NCBI GenBank assembly: GCA_036003885.1
Contig: DASYSA010000080.1
Location: 1 to 6,781 of the forward strand
Reading direction: 5' to 3'
DNA: 6,781 nt
From: DASYSA01 sp036003885
GTDB taxonomy: Bacteria > Acidobacteriota > Blastocatellia > UBA7656
Below are positions 1 through 4,692 of this stretch, one piece after another. A program made the translations under genes and the position numbers. The notes below the pieces were generated by a model. That model saw nothing but the letters and a program-made list of their open reading frames with translations, made no database searches and was not told the DNA's origin. Position 1 is the first letter of the stretch, and each line of letters opens with the position of its first letter.

Positions 1-2
1 CT

Positions 3-66
3 CTCCCATTCTCCCACTCCCCCACTCTCCCATTCTCCCCGTCTCCCTGTCTCCCCTTCTCCCCTT
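3..66. repeat. Eight-copy 8-bp C-rich tandem array
   Basis: Eight consecutive 8-bp units follow the consensus CTCCC(A/C/T)(T/C/G)T, with the CCC core recurring at 5, 13, 21, 29, 37, 45, 53 and 61, an exact 8-bp register. The array is strongly pyrimidine-rich on the + strand. The - strand therefore has eight runs of at least three G separated by 3-5 bases, which fits the usual G-quadruplex pattern (G3+ with loops of 1-7). No open reading frame uses it. It may start before the window edge. It lies about 75 bp upstream of the likely kinase promoter. Any role is unknown; the periodicity is directly visible. Confidence 0.85.
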
Positions 67-141
67 CTTATTTCAGGCCAGTGGGCCTTAGCCTCAGTCT
101 TACAACATGACCGTGAGGCGATTTGGCATAACTATGACGTA

Positions 142-171
142 TTGACTGTGGTTTAGGGGGTGTGTGAGAAT
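142..171 (+). promoter_or_regulatory. Candidate sigma70 promoter of the kinase gene
   Basis: TTGACT (142-147, 5/6 match to the -35 consensus) is followed after 18 bp by GAGAAT (166-171, 4/6 match to -10). The -10 is preceded by TGT, making an extended -10 (TGTGAGAAT, 163-171). The predicted transcript would begin near 178, leaving an untranslated leader of about 80 bases before the ATG at 259. This is a match by eye to the E. coli consensus; the host's promoter preferences are not known. Confidence 0.4.
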
Positions 172-247
172 GGCCGCGAGTTCAGACACTGCCTTCCTTT
201 GAAACCAGCGGATCTCGCGAAGAGTGGCAACATACCCTTTTGGCGGC

Positions 248-251
248 GGAG
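248..251 (+). promoter_or_regulatory. Ribosome binding site deciding the kinase start
   Basis: GGAG lies 7 bases before the ATG at 259. The alternative in-frame GTG at 160 has only a run of G immediately against it, would sit upstream of the predicted transcription start, and would add 33 residues with no resemblance to a kinase N-terminus. The ATG at 259 is therefore preferred. Confidence 0.65.
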
Positions 252-258
252 CGAACAT

Positions 259-2442
259 ATGAGCGGTAGAGTCATCGGAAATTATCGCATCGCGGATTAT
301 ATCGGCAGTGGAGGCTTCGGGTCGGTGTTCAAGGCCGAAGACGTAAACACTCCCGGCCGCATCGTGGCCATCAAAGAGCTCCACAAGAAACACACGCGCA
401 ACGCCGTCATCAAACAGCGCTTCTTCCAGGAAGCCGTGGCGATGGCGCGCCTCGATCACCCCAACCTGCCGCGGCTGTTTACGTTCGGTGAAGATAACGG
501 CTCGTACTATCTCGTGATGGAATTCATCTCGGGCACACTGCTTACCGATGAAATACGAGAGAGCGGAGGCCTCAAAGCTCCTGCCGCCACTGCTATCATC
601 TCTCAAGTGCTCGACGGGGTCAGTTACGCCCACGAGAACGGAATCATCCATCGCGATCTCAAACCCGACAACCTGATGCTGACGAACGGCGACGCTTTGC
701 GAGTCAAGGTGCTCGACTTTGGAATAGCGAGAATGGTTGGCGGTGAGAATCTGACGATGACTGGAGAGGGATTCGGAACTCCAGCCTACATGTCTCCGGA
801 GCGAATAACGGGTGAGGGGAGAGTAGACCATCGGACTGATATCTATTCGCTGGGCATCATCCTGGTCCAGATGCTCACCGGGAAGCCGCCCTTCGAATCC
901 AGAGCTACCGACCCTGCTGCGTATTGGTTCGAGATGCGCAAGCTCCATGAGAGCCAGGATCTTCCGCCATTGTCTCCGCTCGGAGTCCCAGTCGGACTGG
1001 AGGCGATCATTAGAAGGGCGGCCGCGAAGCGAATCGAAGACCGCTATCAAACAGCCAGGGAGATGCTTGGGGAGATCCGACGCTTCACCGGAGAAAGCGC
1101 CCAGCTCGAGATCGGCACGGCCAGGCTCATTGTCACAACTGCGCCCGGCGCAGCGAATGTCTTCGTCGATGAGATACCTCGGGGCATATCGGAGGAACTT
1201 CGCGGCAAGCTCCTGATCGAGGGTCTAACTTCCGGCGTTCACACTGTTCGCGTTTCAAAGGTGGGGTTCAGCGACTATCGCATCAGCGTATCGATCGAAA
1301 GCGGCCAACAGACGGACCTGCAGGTCGCGCTTGCCGCCAACACCACCATGCCGATTCCAAGGTTCGACAACGACACGTCCGTCGTCGGCGTCAGCACTCA
1401 AGCAATCGATAACTCCGATACCGTCAGAACTGCTATGCTGGTTGTTGAAAGCGTCCCTGCTGGAAGCACGGTCTTCGTGGGGACGCGTCCCGTTGCCCTC
1501 GCCGACGCGGCCGGGCGAGCTACTTTCTCTCTTCAACCAGGCGTGCACGAGGTTCAAGTCTCTGCTCCGTCGGGCGGCACCCGAACTCAGTTCGTGACCG
1601 TAACCGATCAGGATACTGGATCGCTCAAGACCATCACGCTTCCGATTCCCCCGACTACTCCTACCGACGCCAGCGTCCGCGTTATCAAGCGCGAACCTAC
1701 CCGCACCGGCCAACAAGTAGCAATGGCCGTGGTGCTGATTCTGCTTGCCGCGCTGGGTGCCGCGAGCTACTTCGTGATCCGGGGTCCGGCGCGTATACAT
1801 GATCCGGTTGAATCTGCGGGACTGCCACCGCCTCAACCGGCCGAGACGGCGTCGACCACGCCTCCGGAGCCAGTCACTAAAGTGACGGTACCCGGGACGG
1901 AGGACAAGAAGCCGAAAGACTCCGCCGATCTTGCCGCGCAGAAGAAGAGCAAGGATGCGAGCGCCTCGGACGAAAAAGTGCTCGCAGAGAAGCAGTCGCA
2001 GCACGCGGCTCCGGCTACAGCGCCTGGTCATCCTGCTGACATTCCCGCCCCGGCCCAACCCAATCCGCCCGCCCAGAGCCAGGCAGAGCCATCGGTTGCC
2101 GAAGGCGCTTGTATAGTGGTAGCACTTACGGGTCCAAATGGGCAGCCCGGGCGCGGTGTGAGACTGACTCTGGCCCTCGAATCCGGGAACAGTTACAGCG
2201 GGCAAACGAACGCGAATGGGCGGTGGCACCGCTGCGGTCTCACAATCGGGCAGCGGGGCAAGGTGATAGTATTTGGTCCGGCCGGAGGCGGGCTAGCCTC
2301 TCGGCCGGTTATCGTAACCGCGGGCAGGAGCTTTGTCACAATTCAAATCGAGGGTCCTTCCACACATGTCACCACGGAGCCCAATGACAATCGCATCTTC
2401 CGACCCCGACGCAGACCCCCCTTCTCTCGACGACCCCTCTAG
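259..2442 (+). CDS. Transmembrane Ser/Thr protein kinase with PEGA-like domains
   Basis: A 727-residue eukaryotic-like (Hanks-type, PknB-like) protein kinase that would phosphorylate Ser/Thr on cytoplasmic proteins using ATP. Numbering from the ATG at 259, the kinase domain spans about 8-277: glycine loop GSGGFGSV (16-23), catalytic Lys39 in VAIKEL, probable helix-C Glu58, catalytic loop HRDLKPDN (131-138, Asp133), DFG (153-155), an activation segment with Thr166 and Thr168, and GTPAYMSPE (173-181). All key residues are present, so it should be active; the HRD arginine suggests control by activation-loop phosphorylation. Two PEGA-like beta domains follow (about 289-358 and 393-462). A single membrane span lies at about 487-507, with basic residues just before it, which places the kinase inside. 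A Pro/Ala/Lys-rich linker then leads to an outer beta-rich domain (about 617-698) resembling carboxypeptidase-regulatory or Ig-like folds, with Cys618 and Cys659 as a possible disulfide. The tail is Arg-rich. The ligand and substrates are unknown. Kinase call very sure; outer domain tentative. Confidence 0.95.
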   Translation: MSGRVIGNYRIADYIGSGGFGSVFKAEDVNTPGRIVAIKELHKKHTRNAVIKQRFFQEAVAMARLDHPNLPRLFTFGEDNGSYYLVMEFISGTLLTDEIRESGGLKAPAATAIISQVLDGVSYAHENGIIHRDLKPDNLMLTNGDALRVKVLDFGIARMVGGENLTMTGEGFGTPAYMSPERITGEGRVDHRTDIYSLGIILVQMLTGKPPFESRATDPAAYWFEMRKLHESQDLPPLSPLGVPVGLEAIIRRAAAKRIEDRYQTAREMLGEIRRFTGESAQLEIGTARLIVTTAPGAANVFVDEIPRGISEELRGKLLIEGLTSGVHTVRVSKVGFSDYRISVSIESGQQTDLQVALAANTTMPIPRFDNDTSVVGVSTQAIDNSDTVRTAMLVVESVPAGSTVFVGTRPVALADAAGRATFSLQPGVHEVQVSAPSGGTRTQFVTVTDQDTGSLKTITLPIPPTTPTDASVRVIKREPTRTGQQVAMAVVLILLAALGAASYFVIRGPARIHDPVESAGLPPPQPAETASTTPPEPVTKVTVPGTEDKKPKDSADLAAQKKSKDASASDEKVLAEKQSQHAAPATAPGHPADIPAPAQPNPPAQSQAEPSVAEGACIVVALTGPNGQPGRGVRLTLALESGNSYSGQTNANGRWHRCGLTIGQRGKVIVFGPAGGGLASRPVIVTAGRSFVTIQIEGPSTHVTTEPNDNRIFRPRRRPPFSRRPL

Positions 2443-2463
2443 GGATTTGGGTTTTGGATTGGG
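2443..2463 (+). repeat. Possible three-unit 7-bp word repeat after the kinase
   Basis: Immediately after the kinase stop codon come three G/T-rich 7-mers in register: GGATTTG, GGTTTTG and GATTGGG. Three degenerate copies are too few to exclude chance. It is listed because it has the same kind of period as the clearer arrays elsewhere in the window. Confidence 0.3.
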
Positions 2464-2484
2464 TGTGATCTCATAGGGGTCACA
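2464..2484 (+). other. Small inverted repeat downstream of the kinase
   Basis: TGTGA (2464-2468) is complementary to TCACA (2480-2484). Adding one T-G wobble and one C-G pair gives a 7-bp stem with a 7-base loop. No U-rich run follows, so it is a poor intrinsic terminator. It may be a weak transcription end signal or a regulatory half-site pair, or chance. Confidence 0.25.
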
Positions 2485-2635
2485 ATCGAACCTCGGCCGA
2501 CTTTCAACTACATCCGTTGGGATTTTGAAACTGGTAGTTATTGACAGTCCCTACGGCGTTCTGGCAAGCTCTTTCTTTGTCTCGAGAGCGCGCACGTCGC
2601 CTCTCGTCGTTTTGCGAAAGGAGATCGAACACATA

Positions 2636-2869
2636 ATGGCTAAGAGAGGAGCAGCGCGGGCAGTGCGTTTGACCTGTCCCAAGTGCGCCAGCGCATTCAC
2701 CGTAGTTGCGTTTTTGTCTCAGGGAATAGATGCCTCCGAATACTGGAAGGGGCGGGCCGAGGAGCACGACTGCGACAGCCACGCAAAGATGCTGGCGTCA
2801 TCACGCTCCGGCGACGGCACCAAGAATCCATTGAAGGCTTCAAAGGCAGCGATGCGCGGCAAGAAGTAA
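2636..2869 (+). CDS. Small putative zinc-binding protein, function unknown
   Basis: A 77-residue protein that I cannot assign to a named family. It contains CPKC (Cys14, Cys17) in an LTCPKCASAF context typical of zinc ribbons, and later HDCDSH (His44, Cys46, His49), which could supply the other metal ligands. The C-terminus is Lys/Arg-rich and without hydrophobic segments, so it is probably cytoplasmic and may bind nucleic acid. The ATG at 2636 is preferred because AAAGGAG (2617-2623) precedes it by 12 bases, a somewhat long spacing. The frame is open back to a TTG at 2525, but that start has no ribosome binding site and the added residues look non-coding. It reads in the same direction as the kinase, 193 bp downstream, so it is probably transcribed separately. 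It converges on lipA with only 14 bp between the stops. The coding call rests on the ribosome binding site and the metal-ligand pattern. Confidence 0.6.
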   Translation: MAKRGAARAVRLTCPKCASAFTVVAFLSQGIDASEYWKGRAEEHDCDSHAKMLASSRSGDGTKNPLKASKAAMRGKK

Positions 2870-2890
2870 TTACTCGTTTCTCGTTACGCC
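2870..2890. repeat. Possible three-unit 7-bp word repeat between convergent stops
   Basis: TTACTCG, TTTCTCG and TTACGCC follow each other in a 7-bp register starting at the base after the small protein's stop codon. They run into the last codon and stop of lipA, whose stop codon is the TTA at 2884-2886 read on the other strand. The three copies are degenerate, so chance is possible. Confidence 0.3.
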
Positions 2891-3858
2891 CTGGTCAACT
2901 GCACCAGCGGCAAGGGCGGCATAAACAAACCTTCCGCTTCCCGCTCATGAAATACCGAGTCCGCGCCATAGTCAGCATTGTCGGCGCCGTCCTGGGCATG
3001 CCTCCCGGCATGATAAGAGCTGCGCACTAACGGGCCCGTCTCCACGTAACGGAATCCCACCGCCCTGGCTTCTGCTCTCAAATACGCAAATTCGTCGGGA
3101 GTGTAATAGCGCTCGATCGGAATATGTTTCGGGGTCGGAGCCAGGTACTGGCCAACGGTCAAGATCTCGCAGCCAGTCTCTTTGATATCGCGAAACGTGT
3201 CGACCAACTCACCCATGCTTTCCCCAAGCCCAACCATCAAACCCGACTTCGTCAAAAGAGGCCATTCCGTTTTGCGCGCGCTCGCACGGCGCAAGACCTC
3301 CATCGATTGTTCATAGATCGCGTCCGGTCTGACCCGTTTGTAGAGTCGAGGAACAGTTTCAGTGTTGTGATTCAAGACATCGGGGCGGGCTTCAAGGATG
3401 TTGTCGAGAGCTTCGGCGTTGCCGCAGAAGTCGGGTATGAGCCCCTCAACGCGACAACCGGGGTTTAGGCGCCGGATCCAAGTGAGCGTTTCGGCGAAGT
3501 GGCGCGAGCCGCCGTCCGGCAGATCGTCGCGGTTCACGCTCGTTACCACAGCGTGCCTGACGCCGAGCCTCCGAACCGCCTCGCCAACGTGACGCGGTTC
3601 ATTCGCATCCAGAGGTCCAGCCTTTCCTTTAGTCACGGCGCAGAAACCGCAATGCCGCGTGCAGATGTCTCCAAGGATCATGAAGGTCGCGGTGCCCTCG
3701 CCCCAGCACTCAAATATGTTTGGACACCGGGCCTCCTGGCAGACCGTGTGAAGGCTAAGATCGGTGATCATCTTATTTACCCGGTCGAAGGTTTCACCCG
3801 CGTGGATTCGAATTTTTAGCCATGCCGGTCGGGGCCCGGTCAACTTCGGTTGAGCCAT
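2884..3858 (-). CDS. lipA: Lipoyl synthase (radical SAM)
   Basis: LipA inserts two sulfur atoms at C6 and C8 of the octanoyl chain carried on lipoyl domains of 2-oxoacid dehydrogenase E2 subunits and GcvH, forming the lipoyl cofactor in the cytoplasm. The protein is 324 residues, normal for the family. The auxiliary 4Fe-4S cluster cysteines are Cys40, Cys45 and Cys51 (the family's CxxxxCxxxxxC pattern). The radical SAM cluster is CTRHCGFC (Cys66, Cys70, Cys73). Further family signatures are TSVNRDDLPDGG (106-117), the NHNTETVPRLY stretch (163-173), GLMVGLGE (206-213), and RSSYHA (279-284), which carries the Ser ligand of the auxiliary cluster. All catalytic residues are intact. The ATG at 3858 is preceded by a modest purine-rich site (GGCGGGAA). 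About 40 residues follow RSSYHA, roughly twice the usual tail in E. coli, and the stop lies in a possible word repeat. Neither lipB nor dehydrogenase genes are adjacent. Confidence 0.97.
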   Translation of the reverse strand: MAQPKLTGPRPAWLKIRIHAGETFDRVNKMITDLSLHTVCQEARCPNIFECWGEGTATFMILGDICTRHCGFCAVTKGKAGPLDANEPRHVGEAVRRLGVRHAVVTSVNRDDLPDGGSRHFAETLTWIRRLNPGCRVEGLIPDFCGNAEALDNILEARPDVLNHNTETVPRLYKRVRPDAIYEQSMEVLRRASARKTEWPLLTKSGLMVGLGESMGELVDTFRDIKETGCEILTVGQYLAPTPKHIPIERYYTPDEFAYLRAEARAVGFRYVETGPLVRSSYHAGRHAQDGADNADYGADSVFHEREAEGLFMPPLPLVQLTRA

Positions 3859-3886
3859 TCAATTCCCGCCTTTCGCGTCGACTCTT

Positions 3887-3892
3887 ACTATA
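3887..3892 (-). promoter_or_regulatory. Possible -10 element for lipA
   Basis: Read on the - strand, TATAGT (5/6 match to TATAAT) lies 28 bases upstream of the lipA ATG. No convincing -35 is seen at 16-18 bp, where the sequence is GC-rich. It is the best candidate in the short space between lipA and the inverted word array, but unproven. Confidence 0.3.
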
Positions 3893-3922
3893 TCCCACTC
3901 TGACGGCGCAGGGCCATCAGTC

Positions 3923-4022
3923 GATTGCGGGTTGTGGATTGCGGATTGTGGATTGCAGATTGCCGAGATCGGCACAATCCGCGATCCACAATCCACAATC
4001 GCAATCCACAATCCGCAATGGG
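3923..4022. repeat. 7-bp word array that inverts at its centre (100-bp imperfect palindrome)
   Basis: The left half has six 7-mers in exact register (3923-3964) on the consensus GATTG(C/T)G. The centre is a short hairpin, GCCGA and TCGGC around GA (3962-3973). The right half has the reverse-complement words CAATCC(A/G) in seven units (3975-4022), one of them short by a base (3996-4001) and the last degenerate. The two halves can pair with each other over most of their length, with a few mismatches and bulges, so the whole could fold as a long imperfect hairpin or cruciform. It sits between the divergently transcribed lipA and the gene at 4102. The open frames running through it are just translations of the words and are not genes. 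Confidence 0.9.
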
Positions 4023-4027
4023 TCGTC

Positions 4028-4056
4028 TTGTCTTGGACCGAGCGTCTGAGTAAGAT
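4028..4056 (+). promoter_or_regulatory. Candidate sigma70 promoter for the 179-residue protein gene
   Basis: TTGTCT (4028-4033) and TAAGAT (4051-4056) are separated by 17 bp, each matching its E. coli consensus at 4 of 6 positions. The predicted start near 4063 gives a leader of about 40 bases. The -35 begins only five bases after the inverted array ends. Confidence 0.35.
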
Positions 4057-4101
4057 AAGCCGGACGGATCTTTCAAGTACCACACAACTGGAGGCAGGCC
4101 A

Positions 4102-4641
4102 ATGACGATTGCGGACTTACTCTGCAGCGCTGTTTTTCTGCCTGCGATTGGCGTGATGGCGTCAGTACTAAGCCGCCCCAAATCCGCAGAAAAAGCGCCA
4201 GACAAGAATGATCCACTTTCAACCGGGCAGGAGCGTATCCCTTTCCGCCCAGGTCTGACAGATGAAGTGGAAGTGCTGCGCGCACAGCATCAGGTGACGC
4301 TCGTCAATGAGAAGGACGAGGGCGCAGACGTAGCTCGCCTTCCCGGCGGAGTCTATGGCTTCACGTATTCGCCTCTCCAGGCAACTCCGATGTTCAGGAA
4401 GAAGGCTACTCAAAGTTTCGAGGTGCACAAACTTGCGGATGACAGCGTTCATCTGGTGGGGTTCGTGAGAGAAGGAGAAGCCTCTCGACTTTCGATCTCG
4501 AGCGAGGAATTGGATGTGCGTCTCTACCCGGAGCCCAGGGAAGATGCCTTCACGGCAACCAGCATCGCAGTGTCGCGGATTCGGAGTTCCAGAGGACCTT
4601 CTCGGTCTGACGGCAATGCACTGTGGTTAGTGGTGGGTTAA
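4102..4641 (+). CDS. Unrecognised membrane-anchored or secreted protein
   Basis: A 179-residue protein that I do not recognise. A hydrophobic stretch at about residues 5-23 (TIADLLCSAVFLPAIGVMAS region) is followed by a charged, Lys-rich stretch. This suggests an N-terminal membrane anchor or signal sequence with the rest exported, although there is no basic residue before the hydrophobic segment, and its Cys8 is not in a lipobox. The remainder alternates hydrophobic and polar residues as in a beta-rich domain. Visible landmarks are PGGVYGFTY (81-89), FEVHKL, SVHLVGFVREGE and LDVRLYPEPRED. No catalytic motif is evident. The ATG at 4102 is supported by GGAGG (4090-4094) with 7-base spacing, which makes a real gene likely. 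It is transcribed divergently from lipA and converges on the RND pump gene. Nothing around it indicates a function; a cell-envelope role is a guess. Confidence 0.75.
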   Translation: MTIADLLCSAVFLPAIGVMASVLSRPKSAEKAPDKNDPLSTGQERIPFRPGLTDEVEVLRAQHQVTLVNEKDEGADVARLPGGVYGFTYSPLQATPMFRKKATQSFEVHKLADDSVHLVGFVREGEASRLSISSEELDVRLYPEPREDAFTATSIAVSRIRSSRGPSRSDGNALWLVVG

Positions 4642-4642
4642 A

Positions 4643-4692
4643 GCGTTTTACGTTTTACGCGAAACGTAAAACGCGGAACGCAAAACGTATTT
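4643..4692. terminator. Palindromic 7-bp word array, possible bidirectional terminator
   Basis: From 4644 seven 7-mers run in exact register, each starting with CG: two copies of CGTTTTA, then CGCGAAA, CGTAAAA and three variants, ending at 4692. The word orientation flips from T-rich to A-rich at the middle. The arms 4643-4659 and 4665-4681 pair at 16 of 17 positions counting two G-U wobbles, around the loop CGAAA. On the + strand a TATTTT run follows shortly after; on the - strand TTTAA directly follows the stem. It fills the gap between two convergent stop codons, which suits a shared terminator, though the U-runs are short. Confidence 0.5.

Noticed and set aside
75..88. AGGCC-AGTG-GGCCT hairpin after the C-rich array
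   Set aside because: Five base pairs with no following U-run on either strand; too short to call a terminator in GC-rich DNA.
160..258. N-terminal extension of the kinase from a GTG at 160
   Set aside because: No suitably spaced ribosome binding site, it overlaps the predicted -10, and the added 33 residues do not resemble a kinase N-terminus. ATG 259 has GGAG at the right distance.
100..1050. 316-residue open frame on the - strand opposite the kinase domain
   Set aside because: It lies antisense to a kinase domain with every catalytic motif intact, has no recognisable domain, and is explained by the high-GC codon pattern of the opposite strand.
1255..2229. 324-residue open frame on the - strand opposite the kinase C-terminal half
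   Set aside because: Its composition is Arg/Gly-rich and low in complexity, as expected for an antisense shadow of Pro/Ala/Lys-rich coding sequence, and no motif is seen.
2464..2484. CRP-like operator from TGTGA and TCACA
   Set aside because: The half-sites are 11 bp apart rather than the 6 bp of a CRP site, so only a small inverted repeat is reported.
2541..2546. Perfect TTGACA upstream of the small zinc-binding protein gene
   Set aside because: No acceptable -10 hexamer is found 15-19 bp downstream (2562-2571), so it is not called as a promoter.
3923..4022. CRISPR array
   Set aside because: Units are 7 bp with no spacers and no cas gene nearby; the pattern is a tandem word array that inverts.
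3822..4205. Overlapping open frames on both strands through 3822-4205
   Set aside because: Their predicted proteins are translations of the GATTGYG/CAATCCR words (repeated Asn-Pro-Gln-Ser and Cys-Gly-Leu-type strings); the array stays open in several frames because its words contain no stop.
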